Source of the DNA: Bacilli bacterium
Lineage (GTDB): Bacteria > Bacillota_I > Bacilli_A > RF39 > UBA660
DNA: 37,585 bases
Assembly: GCA_017397685.1 (NCBI GenBank)
Contig: JAFQID010000001.1
Span: 1-37,585 of the forward strand
Reading direction: 5' to 3'
Below the pieces are notes generated by a model that had not been told where the DNA came from, did not search any database, and was given only the letters and a program-made list of their open reading frames with translations. The position numbers and the translations under genes are program-made. Shown here piece by piece: positions 1 to 8,642 of this stretch (positions are counted from its first letter, which is position 1; every line of letters starts with the position of its first letter).

Positions 1-462
1 ATATCCAGATGGAACTATAATATCTTCTACTGTATTTGTTATATAACCACCCGCTACATCAAATGATACTTGTGTATTTGAAGAACTATTATTTATTACT
101 CTTATATTGAATGTTTTAGTGTTAGATATACTTCCATTTGGGCTAGTAGTATCTTTTAAATATAATACTTCTATATTACTATTATTTGCATATATTAGTT
201 TATAGTGTGAATCAACTGTGCTAAGGTTAGTTATTTCTATTATATAGTCATTATCACCAGGCTCCGCTTGCACTATTGATGTTGCATTTTCATCTATTTT
301 TATAGAATACATTAAGGAACCTATATACATTTCACTTGCTCTATAGTTATTTGATGAAAATATAAATGATGAATATGTCAGTCCTAAAAAAGGACAAAGT
401 GATAATAATAGAATAGTTGCTAAAAGATATTTTTTAGATTTTGATTTGAAATAATATTTCAT
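1..462 (-). CDS. Anchored surface protein, family member A (N-terminal 154 residues; runs off the window)
   Basis: The open frame starts at the ATG at 460-462 and stays open to base 1, so only the N-terminus is present. It begins MKYYFKSKSKKYLLA, followed by a hydrophobic segment (about residues 14-33), then YRASEMYIGSLMYSIKID and Ser/Thr/Asn-rich stalk sequence. This is nearly identical to the start of the protein at 15757-17454, so it is another copy of that family. The start is supported by a GAGG SD about 6 nt upstream, the same arrangement as in that copy. A N-terminal anchor or uncleaved signal with the rest outside the membrane is inferred. The C-terminal domain that defines the family lies outside the window. 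Its function is unknown. Confidence 0.8.
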   Translation of the reverse strand, partial: MKYYFKSKSKKYLLATILLLSLCPFLGLTYSSFIFSSNNYRASEMYIGSLMYSIKIDENATSIVQAEPGDNDYIIEITNLSTVDSHYKLIYANNSNIEVLYLKDTTSPNGSISNTKTFNIRVINNSSSNTQVSFDVAGGYITNTVEDIIVPSGY

Positions 463-472
463 AGTATACCTC
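308..472. repeat. Direct repeat copy 1: 5' end of surface-protein genes
   Basis: These 165 bases align without gaps to 17300-17464, with about 15 differences counted by eye. The repeat covers the SD, the start codon and the first ~50 codons of family member A. It points to a fairly recent duplication or gene conversion between the two loci. Confidence 0.85.
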
Positions 473-556
473 TTTTTATTAGTATGTAAAAAGGTTTGCT
501 TTATAAACTTTTCAATTTTATTTAAGCAATGTTATTATCTTTTTATTTTCATATTT

Positions 557-587
557 ATTATATCTCATCCCACCCCCATCTTGTCAA
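557..587 (-). promoter_or_regulatory. Promoter of surface protein A
   Basis: On the minus strand a perfect -35 TTGACA (582-587) and a perfect -10 TATAAT (557-562) are separated by 19 bases. The spacer is unusually G-rich for this genome, with GGGGG and GGG runs. About 95 bases of leader precede the ATG at 462. The long spacer could make the promoter dependent on an activator; this is inference. Confidence 0.6.
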
Positions 588-663
588 GAGGCAATAAAAA
601 ACACGCATTGAGGTGGTAAACTTAAAGTAGACAATTGTATTTATTATGTATACATATTTATTA

Positions 664-700
664 TTAAAAAAACAACAAACTTTTATTAATTTGTTGTTTT
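664..700 (-). terminator. Intrinsic terminator after dtd
   Basis: An 11-bp perfect stem (669-679 with 690-700, AAAACAACAAA/TTTGTTGTTTT) with a 10-base loop is followed on the minus strand by a T run. It lies just past the dtd stop at 718 and ends the comN-secDF-relA-dtd unit. Confidence 0.75.
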
Positions 701-717
701 AGAAATTTATTATTTTT

Positions 718-1167
718 TTATTTAAATAGTTCACTACTGTCAAGTAAAATTGTTACAGGTCCATCATTATAAATTTCTACTTTCATATCTGCGCCAAATA
801 TACCAGTTTCTACACTAACATGTTCTCTTAATTTATTATTAAAGTAATCATATAGTCTAGATGCTTCGTTAGGCTCAAGTGCATTCATAAATGATGGTCT
901 ATTTCCTTTTGATGAGTCAGCATATAATGTAAACTGACTTATACTTAAAATGTTACCTTTAACATCTAAAATACTTTTATTTATCTTTCCATTTTCATCT
1001 TCAAATATTCTAAGATTAATTATCTTATGAACCATTTTATCTATAATCTCTTCATTATCTCCATTAGTAAATCCCACTAATAATACATATCCAGCATCTA
1101 TTTTACCATTAATTTTACCATCAATAGTAACTTTACTATTTTTACTTCTTTGAACTACTACTTTCAT
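718..1167 (-). CDS. dtd: D-aminoacyl-tRNA deacylase
   Basis: A cytoplasmic editing enzyme that hydrolyses D-aminoacyl-tRNA (and Gly-tRNA-Ala), protecting translation from D-amino acids. The 149-residue protein has the normal family length and the two diagnostic motifs: SQFTLYADSSKGNRPSF in the middle and NDGPVTILLDS at the C-terminus, which carries the Gly-cisPro element that discriminates chirality. The start chosen is the ATG at 1165-1167 (MKVVVQRS), which aligns with known Dtd N-termini. It overlaps the relA stop as ATGA; an upstream in-frame ATG would add seven atypical residues. It is the last gene of the comN-secDF-relA-dtd unit, and relA-dtd adjacency is common in Bacilli. Confidence 0.95.
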   Translation of the reverse strand: MKVVVQRSKNSKVTIDGKINGKIDAGYVLLVGFTNGDNEEIIDKMVHKIINLRIFEDENGKINKSILDVKGNILSISQFTLYADSSKGNRPSFMNALEPNEASRLYDYFNNKLREHVSVETGIFGADMKVEIYNDGPVTILLDSSELFK

Positions 1168-3272
1168 GAATAAACCCTTTCTACACATTTAACACAATTT
1201 ATATTTTTTAGTTCATCTATAAATATATTTAAATCATTAATAGATTTTACTTTACAATTAATATCATAGTAATTTAATTTGTTTTTACTTACTAATTTTA
1301 TTCCTTCAATAGATATTCCCTTGCTAGAGGATAAAGTGATAATTTGAAGCATAATATCACTATTTTCAGAAAGATAAACTTTCAAATGAACATTATAACT
1401 TTTATTAATATTATCTTCCCAGTATGCATCAATTAATCTATCATTTACATCCTTAATATTTTTACAATCCTTACTATGTATTTTTACTCCATATCCTTTA
1501 GTGATATATCCAACTATATCCTCACCATAAACTGGATGACAACAAGTAGCTAAAGAATATAAAATATCTTTACTACCCGCAACTACTACTCCGCCCTCGC
1601 CATCTTTCTTTTTAGCAAGTGAAATTACTTTTTTATTATCTTTTACATTAAGTCTATTTAAAATAGACGATGGTAAATATCTTAAAGTTGATACTGAAAA
1701 ATATATATCTTCTTCATTATCTAAATTTAATTGTTCACATAATTTAGAAATATTTTCATCATTAAATACTTCATAAAAAGATGCATTTCTTTTCTTACAC
1801 TCATTTAAAAGCATTTCTTTTCCAAGATTAACATACTTTTCTCTCTCATTTTTATAAAAATAAGATTTTATTCTACTTTTTGCTCCATCAGTTTTAACAA
1901 AACTAAGCCAATCTTTAGATGGAACATGTCCTTTTTGAGTAATTAATTCAACCAAATCACCATGAGAAAGTTCATGATCAAGTCTTACCATTTTACCATT
2001 AACAAGCGCACCAGTAGTAGTATCACCAACTTCACTGTGAATCTTATATGCAAAGTCTACAGGAGTTGATTCAGCTGGAAGTTCAATAACATCTCCTTTA
2101 GGAGTAAAAACATAAATATCTTTTCTTTTAAGTTCTTCTTTAATATTACCAAAAAACTCCATATTAGATTCAATATCATTAAGTTCAATTTGAGTTCTAA
2201 AAGTTTCCAGGATATGCTCTAGGTTGTTTTTTACACTACCATCAGTTCTTTCTTTATAAGACCAGTGAGAAGCAACACCCTTCTCTGCTATTTCATCCAT
2301 ATCATAAGTTCTAACTTGAACTTCATATATTCTTTTATCTTCACCAAAAACCGTTGTATGTAAACTTTGATACATATTGGCTTTAGGATTTGCAATATAA
2401 TCCTTAAATCTTTTAGGAAGTGGTGGATACTTTGATTGAATAAGACCAATCGCAAGATAACACTCTTCTACTTCATTAACTAAAACCCTAAGACCAAGTA
2501 AATCATATATTTCTTCCCATTTCTTACCTGCTTTAAGTTTATTATAAACTCCTCTTACAGACTTAACTCTAGTCAAAATTTCAAACTCTATATTATGACT
2601 TTCAAGAAGTAAGATAATTTCATTTTTCATCTTTTCTAAAGACTTAGTTAATTCATCTTTAGATGCAGAAATCTTATCAAGAACCTTTTGATATTCTTCC
2701 CCATCACTATATCTTAAACATAAATCTTCCATCTCACTCTTAATTCTTTTCATACCTAGTCTGTGAGCAAGTGGAATGTATATATCATTTGTCTCTTCTA
2801 TTATATAATTCATATGTTCATTATCATGAACAGATAAAGTTCTTAAATTATGAAGTCTATCAGCAAATTTGATAAATAATGCGGCTGGATTTTCGGCAAG
2901 ACCAACAATAACTCTTCTATATTTTTCAGGATTAGAAACCTTAAAAGTTTGTTTAAGGCTACTAATTTTAGAAATAGAATCTAAAATAACCGCAGCTTCC
3001 TCACCAAACTTTGACTCAACTTCTTCATAAGTCATCTTATCAAGAGTAATAGCTTCATGTATTAAAGCACATCCAATCGTAATAGGATCCATCTTATATT
3101 CAGCTAATATATAAGCAACTCCCAGAGGATGAGTAATATAATCATCCCCGGTCATTCTTTTCATATCTTTATAAATAATTAAAGCTTCTTCATAACATTT
3201 ATCTATAAACTCTAAATATTCTATAGACATATACTCCTTCAAAACTTCTTTTAAATCTTCATAATTAATCAT
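1164..3272 (-). CDS. relA: RelA/SpoT homologue: (p)ppGpp synthetase with a degenerate hydrolase site
   Basis: A long RSH protein (702 residues) of the stringent response with the standard order. It has an HD hydrolase domain (~20-160), a synthetase domain (~225-345), a TGS domain (~384-446), a zinc-finger/RIS region (CC at 577-578, C603) and a C-terminal ACT domain. The synthetase looks intact: RFKDYIA (288-294), MYQSLHTTV and YEVQVRT with E317. In the hydrolase domain R39, H48 and D138 (FADRLHN) are present. However, the usual HDxxED reads HEAITL at 72-77: the metal-binding Asp is Glu, and the catalytic Glu-Asp pair is Thr-Leu. Hydrolysis is therefore probably weak or lost (inference). An SD (AAAGGAG) lies about 12 nt before the ATG. 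It is 17 bases behind secDF and overlaps dtd by four. Confidence 0.95.
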   Translation of the reverse strand: MINYEDLKEVLKEYMSIEYLEFIDKCYEEALIIYKDMKRMTGDDYITHPLGVAYILAEYKMDPITIGCALIHEAITLDKMTYEEVESKFGEEAAVILDSISKISSLKQTFKVSNPEKYRRVIVGLAENPAALFIKFADRLHNLRTLSVHDNEHMNYIIEETNDIYIPLAHRLGMKRIKSEMEDLCLRYSDGEEYQKVLDKISASKDELTKSLEKMKNEIILLLESHNIEFEILTRVKSVRGVYNKLKAGKKWEEIYDLLGLRVLVNEVEECYLAIGLIQSKYPPLPKRFKDYIANPKANMYQSLHTTVFGEDKRIYEVQVRTYDMDEIAEKGVASHWSYKERTDGSVKNNLEHILETFRTQIELNDIESNMEFFGNIKEELKRKDIYVFTPKGDVIELPAESTPVDFAYKIHSEVGDTTTGALVNGKMVRLDHELSHGDLVELITQKGHVPSKDWLSFVKTDGAKSRIKSYFYKNEREKYVNLGKEMLLNECKKRNASFYEVFNDENISKLCEQLNLDNEEDIYFSVSTLRYLPSSILNRLNVKDNKKVISLAKKKDGEGGVVVAGSKDILYSLATCCHPVYGEDIVGYITKGYGVKIHSKDCKNIKDVNDRLIDAYWEDNINKSYNVHLKVYLSENSDIMLQIITLSSSKGISIEGIKLVSKNKLNYYDINCKVKSINDLNIFIDELKNINCVKCVERVYS

Positions 3273-3289
3273 TTAAATTAATCTCTCCT

Positions 3290-5500
3290 TTATGAATTAA
3301 TACCTTTAATTTTAAGTTCTTCTACTTCATCATCTTCTTCATCCTTAGGTTTATTAACACTTCTAATTTCTAGAATAGACCACAAATATGAGCCAATAAT
3401 CAAAGATGATACACTACCAGCAATAAGTCCAATAAATATAGCAATATTAAAAGTTAAAATATCAGATAAATTAAACATAATCAAAATAACAACGGCAATT
3501 AAAGTAGTAATTGTAGTCCAAATATTTCTAGTAATAGTTTGACTAGAAGAAACATCAACAATTTCATCTAAATCATTCTTCTCAAACTTTTTCTTTTTAT
3601 ACTTATTTTTATTTTCACGTATTCTATCAAATACAACAATTGTATCATTAATAGAATATCCAATGATTGTAAGAAGAGCTGCAACTATTATAAAATTAAT
3701 TTCAATTCCAAATATAGCAAATACAGCAAGTATTATAAGAACATCATGAATAAGCATTAAAACCGCGCTAAGTGCATAATTAAAATTAAACCTAATCATA
3801 ACATAAATAATAATCGCTACTAAAGAGTATAAAAGTGCTCTAATAGCATTTTCAGTAAGTGTATTAGTAACTAATGTACTAATTTCATACATACTGCTTT
3901 CAATTCCTAAATCACTAAGACTACTTTTAATATTAATTTCTTCATCCGCATTTAAAATACTATTAATTTTAATATATCCTTCACTTTCAGAACCTAAATA
4001 ATAATCATATCCAGTTATTTCATACTCTTCTAATGATTTATTAACTTTATCAAAATCTATTTTCTCAGTAGACGAAATATTAATATTAGTTCCTCCAGTA
4101 AAGTCAACTCCGAAATTAAATCCTTTAATAATTACAAATAATAAACCAATACTAATAATAGTACTAGAAATAATTACCGCATATTTAGCATTTTTATTAA
4201 AACTTCTTTTTTTATATTTCTTACTATTACCTAAAAATAGTTTTTCTTTTTTATCAAAACACTTACTATTAACAAACTCATTAATAAATATTCTAAATAA
4301 TATAACGGTAATCAAAACTGTAACAATAATAGTAATAATAAGCATAGTAGCAAATCCTTTAACAGATGATTCACCAAATATATATAAAACTACTCCAGCA
4401 ATCATAGTTGTAATATTAGCGTCAATAATTGCTCCAAGGCTAAGTTTATTTCCTTCTTTTATCGCAGTTCCAAGTTTTTTACCACTTGCTACTTCTTCTT
4501 TAATTCTTTCAATAGAAATAATGATGCTATCTACGGCCATACCAATACCAAGAATCAACGCAGCAATACCAGGCAAAGTAAGAACTCCATCAAGACTATT
4601 AAATATTATAAATACTAGCATTACATATATAAATAAACATATACTTCCAAGTAATCCACTTATTCTATATTTAAATATTAAAATAAATGATATTAAAGCA
4701 AAAGTAATAATACCAGCAATAGCTGTTTTATTAATAACATCCTGACCAAAAGAAGCAGACACACTTCTAGGAGTAGACTCTTCAATTAATTTTGTTGGAA
4801 GTGCTCCACTATTAATTAAATCAACCAAAGTTTGTGCGCTCTCTTTGGTAAATCCTCCTTCAATAACTACTTCACCATTTATCCCTTCATTTACATAAGG
4901 AGCGGAAATACATTTCATACTACCTCTTCCACAATCAGTAGCACTTGCAAATGAATCAACGCCTTCTTCAAAATCTAGCCAAATAACCATAATGTTTTCA
5001 TTATTATCTCTTTTAGAGATATCTTTAGTAACATCATAAAACTTAGCACTATCCTTAATATCTAACTTAACTTGATAAGAAAAAGTTTGCGGATTTTGAG
5101 TAAGTGATGCTCCACCCTTACCTAAAATCTCACTAGTCATAAGAAGTTCATCATTAACATCTCTAAAGGTAAGTGCTGCGGTAGTACTGATTCTTTCCCT
5201 CGCTTCTTCTTCATTTGATACACCTGGTAGCTGAATTCTAATTAAATTTTCTCCCTCAACAGTAATAACAGGTTCGCTAACACCAAGAGTATCTATTCTG
5301 TTAACAATAGCTTTATAAGTATTATCAAGATCCTCACTAGTAAGTTTACTTCCATCAAGAGTTTCAACTTCATAAAGAATCTCAAATCCACCCTGAAGAT
5401 CAATACCAAAACTTAATTTTTCAATAGTTGGTTTAACAAAAAAAACAAAAACAAGTAAAAAACTCAAAACAAAAATCAAAGGCTTAACTAACTTTTTCAT
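3290..5500 (-). CDS. secDF: Fused SecDF protein-export membrane protein
   Basis: An RND-type accessory subunit of the Sec translocon that uses the proton gradient to help pull secreted proteins outward. At 736 residues it is a SecD-SecF fusion, as in Bacillus. Residues 5-22 form TM1, GIDLQGG (32-38) is the SecD signature, and a large extracytoplasmic P1 region follows. A TM block contains GIGMAVDSIIISIERI. The second half begins with a TM and GVDFTGGTN (SecF signature), then a TM bundle with IGYSINDTIVVFDRIREN. The start overlaps the comN stop as ATGA. The C-terminus is acidic. The many exported proteins in this window are plausible clients. Confidence 0.97.
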   Translation of the reverse strand: MKKLVKPLIFVLSFLLVFVFFVKPTIEKLSFGIDLQGGFEILYEVETLDGSKLTSEDLDNTYKAIVNRIDTLGVSEPVITVEGENLIRIQLPGVSNEEEARERISTTAALTFRDVNDELLMTSEILGKGGASLTQNPQTFSYQVKLDIKDSAKFYDVTKDISKRDNNENIMVIWLDFEEGVDSFASATDCGRGSMKCISAPYVNEGINGEVVIEGGFTKESAQTLVDLINSGALPTKLIEESTPRSVSASFGQDVINKTAIAGIITFALISFILIFKYRISGLLGSICLFIYVMLVFIIFNSLDGVLTLPGIAALILGIGMAVDSIIISIERIKEEVASGKKLGTAIKEGNKLSLGAIIDANITTMIAGVVLYIFGESSVKGFATMLIITIIVTVLITVILFRIFINEFVNSKCFDKKEKLFLGNSKKYKKRSFNKNAKYAVIISSTIISIGLLFVIIKGFNFGVDFTGGTNINISSTEKIDFDKVNKSLEEYEITGYDYYLGSESEGYIKINSILNADEEINIKSSLSDLGIESSMYEISTLVTNTLTENAIRALLYSLVAIIIYVMIRFNFNYALSAVLMLIHDVLIILAVFAIFGIEINFIIVAALLTIIGYSINDTIVVFDRIRENKNKYKKKKFEKNDLDEIVDVSSSQTITRNIWTTITTLIAVVILIMFNLSDILTFNIAIFIGLIAGSVSSLIIGSYLWSILEIRSVNKPKDEEDDEVEELKIKGINS

Positions 5501-5772
5501 AATAAACTCCCATCCTCTATTTTTCTATCTTTACTCATTTTTTCCAAAACATATTCATTAATCGTATAATTATCTAAATATAAAATATCACTTACAAGTT
5601 CATGAAGAAGTAAATTCTTTTTATCTTTCCATGTATTTTTTACTAGATAATTCCAAATATCCTTCTTATCAGGATATTTATAGCCATGCAATCTTAACTC
5701 TCTAACTTTAGAATCAAGCGCTGGGCCTACTCTTTTATATAGTTCATCTAAACTACTAAACTCTGGCTCCAT
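5497..5772 (-). CDS. comN: ComN-like post-transcriptional regulator
   Basis: A small 91-residue protein with the pattern of the Bacillus ComN (YrzD) family: LYKRVGPALDSKVRELRLHGY, then a KKDIWNYLVKNTWK segment, then LLHELVSDILYLDNYTINEY. In B. subtilis comN also lies beside secDF and affects localisation or stability of comE mRNA; that role need not hold here. The ATG at 5770-5772 is preferred because GGTGAT sits a few bases upstream. In-frame ATG/GTG/ATG codons at 5784-5776 would add four residues. The stop overlaps the secDF start by four bases, so the two are translationally coupled. There is no sign of competence genes in the window. Confidence 0.75.
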   Translation of the reverse strand: MEPEFSSLDELYKRVGPALDSKVRELRLHGYKYPDKKDIWNYLVKNTWKDKKNLLLHELVSDILYLDNYTINEYVLEKMSKDRKIEDGSLL

Positions 5773-5803
5773 AATCATCACCATAATAATTATACTACAT
5801 AAA

Positions 5804-5840
5804 AATCAAAAATAAAAGACAACCAAGTGATTGTCTTTTA
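5804..5840 (-). terminator. Intrinsic terminator after the surface-protein gene at 5848
   Basis: A 10-bp perfect stem (5813-5822 with 5831-5840, TAAAAGACAA/TTGTCTTTTA) and an 8-base loop, followed on the minus strand by T-rich sequence. It separates this gene from comN. Confidence 0.75.
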
Positions 5841-5847
5841 TCAATTT

Positions 5848-7359
5848 TTATTCATTAATTATTATGTAAGGATTGTTATACTCTCCACTACTGCCTTCTT
5901 CAACTAATAAAGATGATTTTATAGATATTACTGGAATCAAATTAATATTAACGGTTGTATCAAAATCTTTAATGGCTCCTGAAGATTTAACAATAAACAT
6001 AAAAGTGTAAGAGTTTGTCCACATAAATGGACTCATAGTCCAGTAATCACTACCTGTATATAAATAATATTCTTTATTGGAAGCATCTATTTTACCACCT
6101 GCATAAGAAATTTCATCTACAGTAAGCAACCCAACTGGTTTATTCATATTACCTTTTTTAACGCTATATGTATCACTTTTATTAGGACATTTATATTGTG
6201 GTTCGTAATTATCATACATTCTGTCATATGCTCCATAATATGTAGTTCCATCTACATTGCTTCCTAATGATGTATCATTACAATATTCTTCATCAACTAC
6301 TTGACTCGACACCTCATTTCCTAGTGATTCTATATTTTGTTTATACCAAGTTTCTAACATAGTTTTAGCGTTACTACTTTTGTTACCATCCCAAACCCAT
6401 TTTACATATTTTGAATTATTGTTTAACGCAGGTCCACTATAAATATGTGCATTAGTATCATTCATAGTAATACCTATTTTTGTCCCAGTCTTTGGGCATG
6501 AATATTTACCACTTGATATTATAGGATCTCCGCCATAACGAAGTTTGATACTTCCACTTTCGTTTGTTCTAACTATTCTCCAGCACTTATTAGCAAATAC
6601 TATATAGTTGTTTTCTACTATTCCTCTAAAATACAGAATTTCTTCTCCTAATTTATCTTCATTTATATCTTCATTTCTATAGAGCAAAGATGTTTTAAAT
6701 AAGCCAGATTCATTTTTATCATCAGCAATATTTTTAAATAAATTAATATTGTCCTTTTTAATCACAGGATTATCTGCAAGTATAACATCTTTTAAAGAGC
6801 CTCTAGATAACTTTTTCACATCAGACTGCGTTATTTCAATATTAGTTCTAAAAAGTTTATTTTGATTATTGGTAGGTTCTTTTAATGTAAATGTAAAACT
6901 ATAAATATGAGTTATTCCACCTGATATTTTTATATTTTGTGTAATCATGGTATCTGATGATTCTTTAAAATAAGGTACAACTTTATTAGTAATATTATCA
7001 CAAGTTCCAGCTAAAGCACCTTTATTGATATCATTAACATAGTTTTTATAACTAGTACAATTATAAGATATAAGTAGTTGATCGTTTTCTATTTCATTTA
7101 TCAATTCTTTATACAATATATTATAGGAAGTTTCAAAAGTACCGACATTAGATACAATTATTTCTTTTGTAAGAGTACTCGCCCCATTTGATAAAGAGAA
7201 CTCCGTACCATCTCTATATTCAATTTTTAATGTTCCAATAATCAAAGTATTATTTTTACCTTTTCTTGTTACAGACGTTGAAAAAATAGAATATACTAAT
7301 CCAGTTAATCCAATCAATAATAGTGCTATTAATACAAATATTATTATTTTTTTGCTCAT
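5848..7359 (-). CDS. Anchored surface protein, family member D (divergent copy)
   Basis: 503 residues. An N-terminal hydrophobic segment (~5-26) ends in VYSIFSTSVTRKGKN, resembling the anchors of TasA/CalY-like exported proteins. A β-rich region with Asn/Thr/Ser follows. The C-terminal domain shared with the other copies begins near residue 190: ILADNP, LYFRGIVENNYIVFANKCW, RIVRTNESGSIKLRYGG, YSCPKTGT, YCNDTS, YKCPNKSD, VGLLTVDEISYAGG, YWTMSPFMW and NLIPVISI, ending GEYNNPYIIINE. Four conserved cysteines suggest disulfides outside the cell. It lacks the Asp/Gly-rich calcium-loop-like stretch of members B and C. It is a single gene with its own terminator. No function is recognised; a C-type-lectin-like or DUF6273-like fold is speculation. 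Confidence 0.85.
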   Translation of the reverse strand: MSKKIIIFVLIALLLIGLTGLVYSIFSTSVTRKGKNNTLIIGTLKIEYRDGTEFSLSNGASTLTKEIIVSNVGTFETSYNILYKELINEIENDQLLISYNCTSYKNYVNDINKGALAGTCDNITNKVVPYFKESSDTMITQNIKISGGITHIYSFTFTLKEPTNNQNKLFRTNIEITQSDVKKLSRGSLKDVILADNPVIKKDNINLFKNIADDKNESGLFKTSLLYRNEDINEDKLGEEILYFRGIVENNYIVFANKCWRIVRTNESGSIKLRYGGDPIISSGKYSCPKTGTKIGITMNDTNAHIYSGPALNNNSKYVKWVWDGNKSSNAKTMLETWYKQNIESLGNEVSSQVVDEEYCNDTSLGSNVDGTTYYGAYDRMYDNYEPQYKCPNKSDTYSVKKGNMNKPVGLLTVDEISYAGGKIDASNKEYYLYTGSDYWTMSPFMWTNSYTFMFIVKSSGAIKDFDTTVNINLIPVISIKSSLLVEEGSSGEYNNPYIIINE

Positions 7360-7482
7360 TTAAATTACCTACTTCCTTTTATTCTTTTCTTATTATAATA
7401 CTATCATATATTAACTCCTTATTCAATAACATTATGAATGTTATAAATAAATTTCTATTTTTATAATATTATTTTTTACAAA

Positions 7483-7507
7483 ATTAAAACGTCCATTAAA
7501 GACGTTT
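7483..7507 (-). terminator. Intrinsic terminator of the heat-shock operon
   Basis: A 7-bp stem AAACGTC/GACGTTT (7487-7493 with 7501-7507) with a 7-base loop, a few bases past the dnaJ stop and followed by T-rich sequence on the minus strand. Confidence 0.6.
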
Positions 7508-7511
7508 ATAA

Positions 7512-8639
7512 TTATTTATTAAATCTAGCAAACTTCTTAATTTCAGTTTCATCATCAAGATTGGTTTTTTCTAAATCTTCTAAAAGATTTTTTTGTTTTC
7601 TAGATAAGTTCTTAGGTATAATAAGTTTAAGTCTAACGTAAAAATCTCCTTTTTTCCATGAATCAGGATTATCTATACCTTTTCCTTTTATTCTAAGAAT
7701 ATCATCAGGCTGAGTTCCTTCTTTAATCTTAAGTTCAACCATTCCATCAATAGTTTTAACTTCTTTTTTACATCCAAGAGCAAGGTCAGTAATAGTAACA
7801 GGCATATCAATATAAACATCATTGCCTTCTCTAGTATAAAACTCATGAGGAGCAACTCTTATTTCAATATATAAATCCCCATTAGGTCCACCATTAGTTC
7901 CTGCCATACCTTTACCGCTCATTCTAAGTTGTTCACCGTTATCAATACCTCTTGGTATATCTATAGTATAAGTTTTTTTAGTTTTAACTTTACCGCTTCC
8001 TTTGCATTTACTACATCTACTTTCAAAAACTACTCCATGACCATTACAACTTGAACAAGTAGCCCTAGTTTGAACAGCACCTAATATTGTATTCATTTGT
8101 CTAATTACAGTTCCACTTCCACCACATTCATGGCAAGTAGCCTCTCCATGTCCACCTTTACCAGAGCATTCATCACATTTATCTTCAACTTCAAGTTCTA
8201 TATCTTTTTCACAACCATACACCGCTTCTTCAAAATCAAGTTTTATAGCGTATACTATGTCATTACCTTTTCTAGCTCGATTAGATGATTTATTAGAACC
8301 ACCAAAACCAAATGAACCAAAACCTCCGCCAAAGATTTCATCGAAAATATCACCAAAATCAAATCCGCCAAATGGATTACCACCATAAGCTCCTCCACCA
8401 GCATTTCCATAAGGATTTTCAAAAGCACTATGACCATATTTGTCATACTTTTCTCTATTACCTTTATCTGATAAACAAGCATAAGCTTCTTGCGCTTCTT
8501 TAAACTTTTCTGGAGCATCAGCATCTTTATTTATATCAGGATGGTATTTCTTAGCAAGTTTTCTAAATGCACTTTTAATTTCAGCTTCACTAGCGTCTTT
8601 AGAAACACCTAATACCTCATAATAATCTCTTTTTGCCAT
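7512..8639 (-). CDS. dnaJ: Chaperone DnaJ (Hsp40)
   Basis: A co-chaperone that delivers unfolded substrates to DnaK and stimulates its ATPase. The 375 residues have full type I architecture. The J domain has HPD at 33-35. A Gly/Phe-rich linker covers ~77-115. A zinc-binding region has four CxxCxGxG repeats starting at C155, C169, C195 and C209. The C-terminal β-sandwich substrate-binding domains follow. It is the last gene of the hrcA-grpE-dnaK-pepF-dnaJ unit, 3 bases after the pepF stop, so it is almost certainly co-transcribed and under HrcA control. Confidence 0.98.
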   Translation of the reverse strand: MAKRDYYEVLGVSKDASEAEIKSAFRKLAKKYHPDINKDADAPEKFKEAQEAYACLSDKGNREKYDKYGHSAFENPYGNAGGGAYGGNPFGGFDFGDIFDEIFGGGFGSFGFGGSNKSSNRARKGNDIVYAIKLDFEEAVYGCEKDIELEVEDKCDECSGKGGHGEATCHECGGSGTVIRQMNTILGAVQTRATCSSCNGHGVVFESRCSKCKGSGKVKTKKTYTIDIPRGIDNGEQLRMSGKGMAGTNGGPNGDLYIEIRVAPHEFYTREGNDVYIDMPVTITDLALGCKKEVKTIDGMVELKIKEGTQPDDILRIKGKGIDNPDSWKKGDFYVRLKLIIPKNLSRKQKNLLEDLEKTNLDDETEIKKFARFNK

Positions 8640-8642
8640 ATA

